Source: Caproiciproducens sp. MSJ-32
Lineage (GTDB): Bacteria > Bacillota > Clostridia > Clostridiales > Clostridiaceae
NCBI RefSeq assembly: GCF_018918055.1
Contig: NZ_JAHLPS010000070.1
Location: 1 to 37,363 of the forward strand
Reading direction: 5' to 3'
DNA length: 37,363 nt
Part shown: one piece after another, positions 17,968-27,605 of the stretch
How positions within the stretch are numbered: the first letter of the stretch is position 1
Layout: every line of letters begins with the position of its first letter
Notes under the pieces: generated by a model
What the model was told of the DNA's origin: nothing
The model's input: the letters and a program-made list of their open reading frames with translations, nothing else
Databases searched by the model: none
Made by a program: the position numbers and the translations under genes

Positions 17968-20355
17968 ATGAATATTAGTGTTAGTGAAATTAATAAATCA
18001 ATTTCAAAATATTTAAAAGCTTTAGAAGGGACAATTGAATATATAACCACAAAATATACTGGATATAAAGTATATTCAAAAATGTACGCAGAAGTTACTG
18101 AAAGAAAGGGATATTTAAGTATACTTGTTAATAAAAAATTTCTAACAGATGAAGAAGTCAATAAATTTGATATAAAAATAGTGCCGGAAAATAATAAATG
18201 GACTTTAAATGCAGAAATAAGAATTTATAGCCTAGAAAACATAAAAGAATACAAAGAATTATTGTTTAAATGTTATGAAAAAACTAAAAATTCATATAAA
18301 GAAAGTTTAAGTAATAAAATAAAAGAAGCAATTGAAAGTGATAAGGAATTTATTGATACCTATAGTAAGAAGAAAGAATTTGCATTTCAAAAATTAATTG
18401 ATAAATGGAATGAGTTTAATTCAATATATATAAGTAATAATAGTCTTGATGAATTAAAATCAGATATTGAATCTTCTAGAAAATTTAACTCAAATGACTT
18501 TATAAACAAATATAAAGATAAGGAAGAAAAATATAAATTTTTAGAAATAGTATATGAAATTATAGCTTATATAGATTTTAATGCTTATAGGAAAAATGTA
18601 TATAATGAATATGAAGATAATAGGACTTTAGCTTTAACCTCTATAAGACAAAATGAATGGGTTAAGAATTTAATAAATTATAAGAAGTATAAAGATTTAA
18701 ATAAGGTTTCTGAAGTTGCTAGAAATGTTATAATCTATATTTTAAATCCAGAAAAAGCAATAACAGCTTTTCAAACTAATAAAATTATGAAATTTACAAA
18801 TCTTTTAAGACCTAATATCTCCTTAGATAAGAATTACGAAAAACTATGTGAAATTATTTATGAAGAATTAAAGGAATATGATATAAGAGTTGAAAATGAA
18901 AAAAATAGAGGAATAATTTACGGAAGAATTATGTTCTTCAAAGATATACATAAACTTTGGGATAAGGAAAATAATTTTTTTAAAATGCAACCATTTAAGC
19001 TAGATTCACAAATTTTGAAAGAGGAAATTGAGAAAAATCTAGAGGAAAATATAATTCCTACAAAAGGCAAGAAAATTAATCTTAATTCAAGTACTAAAAA
19101 TATTTTTTATGTTGCTGATGAAAATAAAATTTTATTTTTAGCTTTAATAATTTCAAAAATAAAAGAAGAAAATGGTCTTAATTATTATAAATTTATTAAA
19201 TTGAAGGATAGTGATAAAAAGGTTGATTTATTACCAGCTATGAAACAGTGGGGAAGTAAATATACAAGCAGATCAATGATTAGTGTTAAAGAAGAAGAAA
19301 AATATGATTTTGAAAGGGAAGTAATCAATTATATCTTTGAGGAAGATTTAGATACATTAATTGACGAAATAAATAATATGAATATAGAAATTGGGGAAAG
19401 AAAAATTGAAGCAGTAAATGAAGATGAGGAAGTTGATGTAAATTTAATGGAAGATGGCTCAGAAGAATATGTTTTTGAAAAGGAAATAGATACTCCTTTA
19501 AATATTATTTTATATGGTCCTCCAGGAACAGGCAAAACTTATAATACTATTAATTATGCAGTAAGTATAGTTGAGAAAAAAGAAGTTGAAGAAATAATAG
19601 AGGAAAGTAAAAAGAATAGAGAGGAAGTTTTTAAGAGATATAAAAATTATATAGCAGAGAAAAGAATAGTTTTCACTACCTTTCATCAAAATTATAGTTA
19701 TGAAGATTTTATTCAAGGAATTAAAGCAAATATTAATAATACAGATCAATTATCCTTTGTAAAAGAAGATGGGATTTTTAAAGATATTGTAGAAAGAGCT
19801 AAGAATGATTTAGAAAATAATTATGTATTAATTATAGATGAAATAAATAGGGGAAATATATCAAGAATATTTGGAGAATTAATAACATTAATTGAAGAAG
19901 ATAAAAGGTTAGGTCAACTTAATGAGACAGTAGTAACTTTACCATCTAAGGAAGTATTTATTGTTCCTCCTAATTTATATATATTAGGAACTATGAATAC
20001 TGCTGATAGGTCTATAGCTAATATAGATATAGCCTTAAGAAGAAGATTTGATTTTATACCTATGTATCCTGATTATAGTCTTATTCCAGAATTTGAAGGT
20101 ATTCTAAGATCCATTAATAATTCTATTTATGAAAAGAAAAAGTCTGCAGATTATTTAATTGGCCATGCATTTTTCATGAATAAATCAAAGGAAGACATAG
20201 GAAAGATAATTAATAATAAAGTTATACCTTTATTAAATGAATATTTTTATATGAATAGAGAGGAAGTAAAAGAAATATTAATTAAATCAGGTATAAGGGT
20301 TAAGGAAAATTTAGATAATTTTCAAATTGAATATGATGGAATAGAGGAAGAATAA
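17968..20355 (+). CDS. mcrB: McrB-like restriction GTPase/AAA+
   Basis: Motor and recognition subunit of an McrBC-type modification-dependent restriction system. The C-terminal AAA+ module is clear: Walker A GPPGTGKT near residue 518, Walker B LIIDEINRGN, the McrB signature MNTADRS and the ALRRRFDF arginine-finger region (numbers from the first of two ATGs). The first 500 residues, Lys/Glu/Asn-rich, match no domain I recognise; recognition domains vary in McrB. I prefer the second ATG at 17968, seven bases after GGAG; the first at 17965 is only four away. Its stop overlaps the mcrC start by one base (TAATG). Base composition is more AT-rich than the neighbouring PTS genes, suggesting transfer. 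Confidence 0.92.
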   Translation: MNISVSEINKSISKYLKALEGTIEYITTKYTGYKVYSKMYAEVTERKGYLSILVNKKFLTDEEVNKFDIKIVPENNKWTLNAEIRIYSLENIKEYKELLFKCYEKTKNSYKESLSNKIKEAIESDKEFIDTYSKKKEFAFQKLIDKWNEFNSIYISNNSLDELKSDIESSRKFNSNDFINKYKDKEEKYKFLEIVYEIIAYIDFNAYRKNVYNEYEDNRTLALTSIRQNEWVKNLINYKKYKDLNKVSEVARNVIIYILNPEKAITAFQTNKIMKFTNLLRPNISLDKNYEKLCEIIYEELKEYDIRVENEKNRGIIYGRIMFFKDIHKLWDKENNFFKMQPFKLDSQILKEEIEKNLEENIIPTKGKKINLNSSTKNIFYVADENKILFLALIISKIKEENGLNYYKFIKLKDSDKKVDLLPAMKQWGSKYTSRSMISVKEEEKYDFEREVINYIFEEDLDTLIDEINNMNIEIGERKIEAVNEDEEVDVNLMEDGSEEYVFEKEIDTPLNIILYGPPGTGKTYNTINYAVSIVEKKEVEEIIEESKKNREEVFKRYKNYIAEKRIVFTTFHQNYSYEDFIQGIKANINNTDQLSFVKEDGIFKDIVERAKNDLENNYVLIIDEINRGNISRIFGELITLIEEDKRLGQLNETVVTLPSKEVFIVPPNLYILGTMNTADRSIANIDIALRRRFDFIPMYPDYSLIPEFEGILRSINNSIYEKKKSADYLIGHAFFMNKSKEDIGKIINNKVIPLLNEYFYMNREEVKEILIKSGIRVKENLDNFQIEYDGIEEE

Positions 20356-21734
20356 TGAAGTTAAAGGAGTTTGGAAAATTTCAAAAGCTTAATGTCCCAT
20401 CAAATAAGGAATTTAGGAAATTTTTAAATGAAAATTGGCGGAATAGGTACTATTTATATGATGATAGTAAATTATATGAGAATGAAGAAGAGATAGTTGA
20501 ACAAAGATATTTAATTTTTGATGGAGACTTAGTTAAAGCTAGAAATTATGTAGGGTTTATTAGTTATAAGGGAGAAAGTATAACTATTTATCCTAAAATA
20601 TTTGAAGATAATATTGAGGAAGATCAGCTTGATAGTTATCTAATTAGTAATATTCTATATTGGTTAAGTAAATGTACTAAAATTAAGTTTCCTATAATTG
20701 ATACTAATATTAATTTTAATAGGTCAGATAGTATATTGGAACTGTTTATATATTTTTTTAGCAAATTAACGCTAGAGAATGTTTATAATAATCCATACAA
20801 TAGTTATGAAGAAGTAGAAGAAGAATTACAATATTTAAAAGGAAGGTTAAATACTACGGAATATTTAAAAAGTAATATTGCTACTGGTAGATGGAATAAT
20901 TTCAATATTATACATGAACCATATATCTATAATAATAAATTTAATAAAATTATAAAATTTGTTTCTAGGAAACTTTTGAATATAACTAAGAATTTAGATA
21001 GTAAGGAAAAGCTAAGAAAAATATTATTTATTTTAGATGAAATTGATGATGAAGTTTTTGATGAAAATGCCTGTGATAATATTACTTTAAATAGATTTAA
21101 TAAGGATTATGAAATTATACTTTCTTTATGTGAAATATTTTTGAAAAATTCCTCTATAACAAGAAATAAAGATGAAAATAGAATTAATTTTTGCTTCTTA
21201 TTTCCTATGGAAATTATATATGAAGATTTTTTATCTTGTTTTGTAAAAGAAAAATTAAAGAATGAATTTAAAGATATAATTAGTCAAAAAAGTAATTTAT
21301 ATTTAGCTGATTTATATATCAATGAAAAATATAGAAATAATATGTTTAATTTAAAGCAGGATATATTTTTAAGAGATAATAATGATAAGATTTATATTTT
21401 AGATACTAAATATAAAATTTTAAATTCCGATAGAAGTAAAAATTATGGAATAAGTCAATCAGATATGTATCAGATGTGTAGCTATGCACTGGCAGGAGGA
21501 TATAATAAATTAGCATTAGTTTATCCTAAAAATAATAATAAGGAAAATATTAAGTTTGAAGTAAATAGTAAATTTCAAATAGCTCCTATTGAAATAGAAA
21601 TTGTAAAAGTAAGTTTCTTATTAGATTATGAAGAATATAAGATGAATAATAATTTAAATGACTTATTTAAAGCTAATGATAATAAAATTATCTTAGAATT
21701 AAAAGAATATTTTAAAGCTAATAAATCATTATAA
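20355..21734 (+). CDS. mcrC: McrC-like endonuclease subunit
   Basis: Nuclease partner of McrB, recruited to cut DNA after McrB translocation. The 459-residue protein has an N-terminal beta-rich part (YVGFISYKGESITIYPKI), a helical middle with YLKGRLNTTEYLKSN, and a C-terminal PD-(D/E)xK nuclease fold. I read the catalytic core as Asp in LKQDIFLRD and the DTKYK of YILDTKYK, followed by SDMYQMCSYALAGG, the conserved McrC end. It is translationally coupled to mcrB. A Nudix gene follows 15 bp after its stop. Confidence 0.92.
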   Translation: MKLKEFGKFQKLNVPSNKEFRKFLNENWRNRYYLYDDSKLYENEEEIVEQRYLIFDGDLVKARNYVGFISYKGESITIYPKIFEDNIEEDQLDSYLISNILYWLSKCTKIKFPIIDTNINFNRSDSILELFIYFFSKLTLENVYNNPYNSYEEVEEELQYLKGRLNTTEYLKSNIATGRWNNFNIIHEPYIYNNKFNKIIKFVSRKLLNITKNLDSKEKLRKILFILDEIDDEVFDENACDNITLNRFNKDYEIILSLCEIFLKNSSITRNKDENRINFCFLFPMEIIYEDFLSCFVKEKLKNEFKDIISQKSNLYLADLYINEKYRNNMFNLKQDIFLRDNNDKIYILDTKYKILNSDRSKNYGISQSDMYQMCSYALAGGYNKLALVYPKNNNKENIKFEVNSKFQIAPIEIEIVKVSFLLDYEEYKMNNNLNDLFKANDNKIILELKEYFKANKSL

Positions 21735-21749
21735 GATAAGGAATTTATT

Positions 21750-22139
21750 ATGAAAAGCATAGAAGTTGTAGCAGCAATAATAAAAAAAGAAAATAAAATA
21801 TTTATAACCCGCAGGGAAGGAGGAGACTTTCATAATATGTGGGAGTTTCCAGGAGGAAAGATAGAAGCTAGCGAAACAAGGGAAGAAGCCCTTATTCGTG
21901 AAATTAAAGAAGAATTAGAGCTTGATATAAAGGTTAAAGAATTTTTAACTACGATAGACTATGATTATTCAAGCTTTCATTTAATTATGCACTGCTTTAT
22001 TTGTGAAGTTATAGGGGGCGAATTAAATTTAAATGTGCATAATAGTGCTAAGTGGATAAGCTTAGAGGAAGTTGATAAGGAAGTTTGGGTACCGGCGGAT
22101 GTGCTGGTTGTGGAAGAGTTGAAGAAGAAGTTTAGGTAA
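21750..22139 (+). CDS. Nudix hydrolase, MutT/CTP-pyrophosphohydrolase type
   Basis: Cytoplasmic nucleoside (di/tri)phosphate-X hydrolase. The 129-residue protein carries an intact Nudix box starting GGKIEASETREEALIREI and continuing KEELEL, with the metal-binding REIKEE. The start VVAAIIKKENKIFITRREGG and the WEFPGG motif resemble MutT and NudG, which clean oxidised or methylated nucleotides. It is 15 bp after mcrC with an AAGGAA ribosome site and before a terminator, so it is probably the third gene of the mcrBC operon. Nudix proteins also occur beside DUF3427-type helicases, such as the next gene. Whether it serves defence or housekeeping cannot be told here. Confidence 0.9.
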   Translation: MKSIEVVAAIIKKENKIFITRREGGDFHNMWEFPGGKIEASETREEALIREIKEELELDIKVKEFLTTIDYDYSSFHLIMHCFICEVIGGELNLNVHNSAKWISLEEVDKEVWVPADVLVVEELKKKFR

Positions 22140-22141
22140 GA

Positions 22142-22186
22142 AAAAGTGATAGTTACTAATAAGTAATTATCACTTTTATTTTTTAT
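22142..22186 (+). terminator. mcrBC-Nudix operon terminator
   Basis: AAAAGTGATA (22142-22151) and TATCACTTTT (22168-22177) form a 10-bp stem followed by a T-rich tail. Confidence 0.85.
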
Positions 22187-22240
22187 ATGGAAATATGATA
22201 AAATAAAAATGGATAAATTATGTAAAACAAAAGGTTTGGG

Positions 22241-25200
22241 GTGAATTTATTGAAAGAAGGCTTATATGAACAGGTAATAAATACAGAGATAAAAAAGTAT
22301 TTAAATGAAATAGATAATGAAAATTTTATTATAGATAAATCAAAATTAGATAAAGAAGAAGCAAAGGTAATTCTTTCTCAATATATTTCTAAGGTAATTA
22401 GAAAATCCTTAAATTATATAAGAGATAAGGAAAAAACTGACGAAGATAAATTATTAAAACAAATAGAAGCTTGCAATAAGATAATTGAAATATTAAGTAA
22501 AGTTTCAAATGAAGAAGATATAAAAAAGTATGAGATAGATAAGAATGGAGAAATACTTAGTGCTTTATATAATAAAGTTAACAATAGTAGGGCTTTTAAA
22601 AAAGGAAAAATATTAAAACCAGTTACTTCATTATCCCAAAGTTCCTTATTTACAGGATCAAGTATGGAACCTAATATGTTAGGGGAAATAAATAAGGAGA
22701 TTTTAACTTGCGATTCTATTGATTTATTAGTTTCCTTTGTAAAATGGAGCGGACTTAGATGTATAATTGAAAGTCTTAGAGAAGCTACTCAAAAGGGTAA
22801 AAAACTTAGATTAATAACAACTTCTTATATGGGAGCTACAGATTTAAAGGCAATAGAAGAATTAAGTAAGCTAGCTAATACTGAAATTAAAATATCTTAT
22901 GATACAGAAAGAACCAGGTTGCATGCTAAAGCTTATATGTTTAAGAGAGAGACGGGCTTTACTACAGCTTATATTGGATCATCCAATCTTTCTAATGCAG
23001 CTTTAACTTCTGGCTTAGAGTGGAATTTAAAAATAACTGAGCAAGATTCTTTTGATGTTATAAAGAAATTTGAAGCTACCTTTGAAAGCTATTGGAATGA
23101 TAAAGAGTTTATATCTTACTTAGGAACTGAAGAAGATAAAGCAAGGCTTAAAAGGTCTTTAAAGAAAGAAACAGCATCTAATGATGAATTTAATTTTTCT
23201 TTTGATATAAGACCTTATTCTTATCAACAAGAAATATTAGACAAGTTAAAAGTAGAAAGAGAAATTTTTAAAAAGAATAGAAATCTTGTTATTGCTGCTA
23301 CTGGAGTTGGAAAAACAGTAATATCTGCTTTTGATTACAGAAATTTTTGTTTAGAAAATAAGAAAAAGTTAAATAGATTATTATTTGTTGTTCATCGAGA
23401 AGAAATACTTAAGCAAGCAAGAGATACCTTTAGAGTTGTTATGAAAGATAATAATTTTGGTAATCTTATGGTTGGAAATAATACTCCGGAAAGTTTAGAT
23501 CATTTGTTTGTTTCCATTCAAAGTTTAAATAGTAAGGACTTAACTAAGCTAACAACTGAAGATTATTATGATTTTATTATAGTAGATGAGTTTCATCATG
23601 CAGCAGCTCCATCTTATCAAAAGCTACTAAATTATTATAAGCCTAAAATTTTATTAGGTTTAACAGCTACACCAGAAAGGGCAGATAATAAAGATATATT
23701 TCAATATTTTGACGATAGAATTTCAGCAGAGATAAGATTAACAGAAGCAATTGATAGAAAATTACTTTGTCCTTTTCAATATTTTGCAGTTTCTGATTCA
23801 GTTGATTTGTCTAATTTAAAATGGCAAAGAAATGGTTATAGCATAAGTGAACTTACTAATGTTTATACCAATAATGATATAAGAGTAAAAGAGATAATAC
23901 GCGCTTTAAATAAATATGTAACAGATATAGAAGAAGTAATTGGACTTGGCTTTTGCGTTAGTAAGGAACATGCTAAGTTCATGGCTCAAAGATTTAATGA
24001 AAGAGGCATACCATCTCTTGCTTTGACTGATGAAAGCAGAAAAGAGGAAAGAAATAGTGCTAAAAAAATGCTTGTTAGTGGGAAAATAAAATTTATATTT
24101 GTAGTTGATTTGTATAATGAGGGAGTTGATATCCCAGAAGTAAATACAATATTATTTTTAAGGCCTACAGAAAGTTTAACAGTATTCCTGCAGCAACTTG
24201 GAAGAGGATTAAGATTACATGAAGGAAAAGAGTGTTTAACAGTTTTAGATTTTGTTGGGCAAGCACATAAAAAATATAATTTTTTTGAAGATAAGTTTAG
24301 AGCTTTAATAGGAAAAAGTAATAGGTCAGTTAGGGAAAATATTGAAAATGGATTTTTAACTTTACCTAAAGGATGCTATATTCATTTAGAAAAGCAAGCT
24401 AAAGAATATATTTTAAGAAGTATAAAATCAATCAAAAATAATGAGAAAACTTTAATAAATAAGATAAAAGAATTTACTCAAAATACTCACTTAGAATTAA
24501 CTTTAGAAAACTTTTTAAACTTTAATAAGTTATCTTTAACAGATTTTTATGGAAGGAATAAAGATAGAAGTTTTTATAGAATGTGTGTATTAGCAGGGGT
24601 TAAAGAAGATTTTAAAGAAGAACAAGAGTTAGAAATAGCTAAAAAATTCTATAAATTATTCTTTATTAATTCAAGAAGACTAATAGAATTTATAATAAGC
24701 ATAATAAGAAAAAATTATATAGATAGTTTTTATCTTAATGAAGAAGAAAAACTTATGCTAAATATGATCTACTATATTTTCTATGATGATATTCCAGCAA
24801 AAGTAGGCTTAGCTTCAATTGAAGATGGAATTAATAAGTTACTTAAAAATAAGATTATGATGAAGGAAGTATGTGAAATACTAACTTATAATTATAATAA
24901 TATTGAATTTGTAGATAAGAAGGTAGATTTAGGATTTCCTTGTCCTTTAGATTTGCATTGTGATTATTCAACAGAAATGATTCTAACTGCCTTTGGATAT
25001 TATAATGAAGAAAGGAAACCTTCTTTTAGGGAAGGAGTTAAATATTTTGAAGATAAAAAGATTGATATATTTTTTATAACCTTAAATAAAAGTGATAAGG
25101 ATTTTTCACCTTCAACTTTATATGAAGATTATGCCATTAACGAGAACTTGTTTCACTGGCAAAGTCAATCAGGAACATCAGTTGAAAGTAAAACAGGACA

Positions 25201-25414
25201 AAGATATATTAACCATTTAAAAAATGGTAGTAAAATAGCTTTATTTGTTAGAGAATATAAAACTAAAGAGGGATTTACATCACCTTTCACTTACTTAGGT
25301 ACTTGTGAATATAGAGGTCATAGTGGCAGTAAGCCTATTAGTTTTGTTTGGGAATTGCATGAAAAAATACCAGCTAGGTTGATAAATAAAGCTAATAAAT
25401 CCATAATTATATAA
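22241..25414 (+). CDS. PLD-nuclease/SF2 helicase (DUF3427-like)
   Basis: Large protein (1057 residues from a GTG at 22241; a TTG at 22250 with GGGGTG upstream is equally likely) combining a nuclease-like and a helicase module. Residues 1-130 are helical and unassigned. A phospholipase-D-like domain follows (about 145-290), with HAKAY at 228-232 and GSSNLS at 246-251, one HKD motif. The SF2 helicase has ATGVGKT (353-359), DEFHH (449-453), LTATPER, and motif VI QQLGRGLRLHEG near 651. The C-terminal 350 residues resemble DUF3427. The architecture is known in Firmicutes and often lies near defence genes; the function is not firmly known. It has its own transcription unit after the Nudix terminator and is very AT-rich. 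Confidence 0.85.
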   Translation: MNLLKEGLYEQVINTEIKKYLNEIDNENFIIDKSKLDKEEAKVILSQYISKVIRKSLNYIRDKEKTDEDKLLKQIEACNKIIEILSKVSNEEDIKKYEIDKNGEILSALYNKVNNSRAFKKGKILKPVTSLSQSSLFTGSSMEPNMLGEINKEILTCDSIDLLVSFVKWSGLRCIIESLREATQKGKKLRLITTSYMGATDLKAIEELSKLANTEIKISYDTERTRLHAKAYMFKRETGFTTAYIGSSNLSNAALTSGLEWNLKITEQDSFDVIKKFEATFESYWNDKEFISYLGTEEDKARLKRSLKKETASNDEFNFSFDIRPYSYQQEILDKLKVEREIFKKNRNLVIAATGVGKTVISAFDYRNFCLENKKKLNRLLFVVHREEILKQARDTFRVVMKDNNFGNLMVGNNTPESLDHLFVSIQSLNSKDLTKLTTEDYYDFIIVDEFHHAAAPSYQKLLNYYKPKILLGLTATPERADNKDIFQYFDDRISAEIRLTEAIDRKLLCPFQYFAVSDSVDLSNLKWQRNGYSISELTNVYTNNDIRVKEIIRALNKYVTDIEEVIGLGFCVSKEHAKFMAQRFNERGIPSLALTDESRKEERNSAKKMLVSGKIKFIFVVDLYNEGVDIPEVNTILFLRPTESLTVFLQQLGRGLRLHEGKECLTVLDFVGQAHKKYNFFEDKFRALIGKSNRSVRENIENGFLTLPKGCYIHLEKQAKEYILRSIKSIKNNEKTLINKIKEFTQNTHLELTLENFLNFNKLSLTDFYGRNKDRSFYRMCVLAGVKEDFKEEQELEIAKKFYKLFFINSRRLIEFIISIIRKNYIDSFYLNEEEKLMLNMIYYIFYDDIPAKVGLASIEDGINKLLKNKIMMKEVCEILTYNYNNIEFVDKKVDLGFPCPLDLHCDYSTEMILTAFGYYNEERKPSFREGVKYFEDKKIDIFFITLNKSDKDFSPSTLYEDYAINENLFHWQSQSGTSVESKTGQRYINHLKNGSKIALFVREYKTKEGFTSPFTYLGTCEYRGHSGSKPISFVWELHEKIPARLINKANKSIII

Positions 25415-25446
25415 TAAAAGAAGAAAACTTCCTTCTTTTATTTCTA
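25415..25446 (+). terminator. Helicase gene terminator
   Basis: TAAAAGAAG (25415-25423) and CTTCTTTTA (25432-25440) form a 9-bp stem directly after the stop codon, followed by TTTCT. Confidence 0.75.
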
Positions 25447-25508
25447 GAGTTATGAAATTATACTGTATATATTATTAATAACTTACTCTATTAATGGGGA
25501 GGCAAGCT

Positions 25509-25724
25509 ATGAGCAGGCAGGGGAAAAATGAGAGCTCTAATAAAAATTACAGAAAAGAGTATCTACTAAAAGATGGTTAACAACTTATAATAAGAACTCC
25601 AGAGTTAGAGGATGCAGAAGATTTAATAAATCTGATGAAAGCCCTTGCTTCTGAAACAAAATTCTTAGCCCATGAAGTTGATGAATATAGTATGATTTTA
25701 TTTTTAAACAGCATAAAAAACTGA
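25509..25724 (+). pseudogene. GNAT acetyltransferase, broken remnant
   Basis: From ATG at 25509 (GGGGAGG upstream) the frame reads a short Lys-rich start, then LLKDG, a TAA at 25578, then QLIIRTPELEDAEDLINLMK and ALASETKFLAHEVDE before TGA at 25722. This is the beginning of a GNAT-family N-acetyltransferase (first strand and helix with SETKFL). An intact protein is about 170 residues, so the gene has a nonsense codon and has lost its acetyl-CoA-binding half. Confidence 0.75.
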
Positions 25725-25765
25725 TAAAAATTTGATATAGCAAGTATTCTTTATACTTAGTCATA

Positions 25766-25800
25766 GGCATCTTTGTTAAAAAGAAGGTGTCTTTTTATTT
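25766..25800 (+). terminator. Terminator before MBL gene
   Basis: GGCATCTT and AAGGTGTC pair with two G-T pairs around a loop, followed by TTTTTATTT. It would end transcription entering from the GNAT remnant. Confidence 0.65.
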
Positions 25801-25865
25801 AATAGCAAAGCTCCATTTTTCCTGATATAATGATATTATCAGACAAATTTTGAGAGGTGAAACAA

Positions 25866-27110
25866 ATGAGAAAAGCCACAGTTAAAGGACTTAGAAGCAA
25901 AGGAAAAAGCTTAATTGGGACACTATTTCTTATAGTTACTATGTCAGTATTCTTTGCTGGATGTTCTTCTTCAATTACAACAGATAATAATGGACAAAGT
26001 GCCCTTGTTAAGCAAGAGGGATTCTTAAAGGAGACTGAAGAAAAAAATAAAGAAACAGCTTCTAATAAAGTAAATGGAAGTTTAAAAATACATTTTATAG
26101 ATGTTGGTCAAGCAGATAGTATTTTAATAGAGCAGGGCAGTGAAGCAATGCTTATAGATGCTGGAAATAATGATGATGCGGAAGTGTTAAAAGCTTATCT
26201 TAATGGACAGAATATAAAGGAACTTAAATATTTTGTTGGAACCCATAAAGATGAAGATCATATTGGAAGTGCAGATATTGTTATAAATTCCTTAAAGGTA
26301 AATAAGGTATATTTCCCAAAGCAGACTGCAACTACAAGAACCTTTGAAGACTTTGTAAAGGCAGTAAAAAACAAGGGCTTAAAGCTTACAGTACCTTCTG
26401 TTGGAGAGAGTTTTAAGTTGGGAGAGGCTACAGTTACAGTACTTGCTCCAAATAGTTCCTCTTATGAAGATGCCAATGATTATTCAATAGTCTTAAAAGT
26501 TACTTATGGAAATACATCCTTCTTATTCACTGGAGATGCAGAAGCAGTATCAGAAGATGAAATGCTGTCAAAGGGTATGGATTTATCAGCTGACTTATTA
26601 AAGATCGGCCACCATGGAAGTCGTTCTTCTACAACTGAAGCCTTCTTAAATAAGGTAAATCCTAAATATGCTGTTATAAGTGTTGGAAAGGACAACAGTT
26701 ATGGACATCCAACTGAGGAAGTTATGAATAGATTAAAGGCTCATAACATAGCTGTTTATAGAACTGATGAAAATGGAACAGTAGTTGCAACAAGTGATGG
26801 AAAGAATATAAGCTTTAATGTTGAACCAGGAAGCTATGCTTTTGCTTCTTCAAGCAACAGCTCAAGCAGTAAATCTAATAGTAATACAAGTAGTAAGGCT
26901 GGCAGTAGTTTTAATAGCAGCTCAAGTTCTAACACAAGCAACAATACTAGTACAAGTGGAACTGGCAAAATTAAGGGCAATATAAATTCAAAAGGTGAGA
27001 AAATTTATCATATGCCAGGTGGAGCTTATTACGATAAAACCATAGCAGAAGTTTGGTTTTCAACTGAAGAGGAAGCTCAAGCAGCAGGTTTTAGAAGATC
27101 TAAAAGGTAG
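25866..27110 (+). CDS. Secreted ComEC-like metallo-beta-lactamase, lipoprotein
   Basis: Extracellular hydrolase of the ComEC C-terminal MBL group, probably acting on DNA or a phosphodiester. I take the ATG at 25866 (GAGAGGTG upstream) rather than the GTG at 25857. The protein (414 residues) has a basic N-terminus, a hydrophobic segment and a lipobox ending AGC (Cys34). The MBL domain runs from [16 protein letters not shown] to about 310, with HKDEDH at 127-132, FTGDAE, IGHHGS and SYGHP. A Ser/Asn-rich linker (about 325-370) leads to a C-terminal tail [12 protein letters not shown]...[18 protein letters not shown], common in secreted clostridial nucleases. DUF3006 follows in the same operon. 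Confidence 0.9.
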   Translation: MRKATVKGLRSKGKSLIGTLFLIVTMSVFFAGCSSSITTDNNGQSALVKQEGFLKETEEKNKETASNKVNGSLKIHFIDVGQADSILIEQGSEAMLIDAGNNDDAEVLKAYLNGQNIKELKYFVGTHKDEDHIGSADIVINSLKVNKVYFPKQTATTRTFEDFVKAVKNKGLKLTVPSVGESFKLGEATVTVLAPNSSSYEDANDYSIVLKVTYGNTSFLFTGDAEAVSEDEMLSKGMDLSADLLKIGHHGSRSSTTEAFLNKVNPKYAVISVGKDNSYGHPTEEVMNRLKAHNIAVYRTDENGTVVATSDGKNISFNVEPGSYAFASSSNSSSSKSNSNTSSKAGSSFNSSSSSNTSNNTSTSGTGKIKGNINSKGEKIYHMPGGAYYDKTIAEVWFSTEEEAQAAGFRRSKR

Positions 27111-27119
27111 GTGTTTATT

Positions 27120-27332
27120 TTGAAAGTAATAATAGACAGATTTGAAGGAGATTTTGCTGTCTGTGAAAGGGAAGACAGAAGCATGATAGACATAGAAATT
27201 TCTAAAATTCCTTCAAAGGCAAAAGAAGGATATGTGCTGGACATATCTGATGATATTATTACAATAGACCTTGAAGAAACTGAAAGAAGAAAAAGAAAGA
27301 TAGAAGAACTTACAAAGGATTTGTGGAATTAG
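27120..27332 (+). CDS. DUF3006 protein
   Basis: Small protein (70 residues) starting MKVIIDRFEGDFAVCERED, matching DUF3006, a family often found beside ComEC-like MBL proteins. I use the TTG at 27120, which has AGGTAGGTG at a good distance; an upstream in-frame GTG at 27111 would overlap this site. It begins 10 bp after the MBL stop, so the two are co-transcribed. It has no signal peptide or membrane helix. Function is unknown; the fixed pairing with a secreted hydrolase could mean regulation or protection, which is inference. Confidence 0.85.
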   Translation: MKVIIDRFEGDFAVCEREDRSMIDIEISKIPSKAKEGYVLDISDDIITIDLEETERRKRKIEELTKDLWN

Positions 27333-27343
27333 AAAGGCTATAG

Positions 27344-27392
27344 AAAGCTTAGCACTAAAGATTTATTAGGGCTAAGCTTTTTATATTTTTAG
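27344..27392 (+). terminator. MBL-DUF3006 operon terminator
   Basis: AAAGCTTAGC (27344-27353) and GCTAAGCTTT (27371-27380) form a 10-bp stem followed by TTATATTTTT. The remaining 210 bp up to the amylase gene are AT-rich with no convincing feature. Confidence 0.85.
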
Positions 27393-27605
27393 GTTATTAT
27401 AAAAATGCAGTTTATAAGAAAATTGTGTAAATAAACAAAATTTTAATTGTCTTTTCCTATTATATAAAGATAAATTGTTTAAAGTTCCAAAGTTCCTCAG
27501 AAAGCTTAAATAAGGATTGATATTACCTTTCTAAAAGAATATAATTTCAGCAAAGGTTATAATAAATTTTTCCTTAATGACTAAATAAAGGAAGGAGAAA
27601 TTAGC

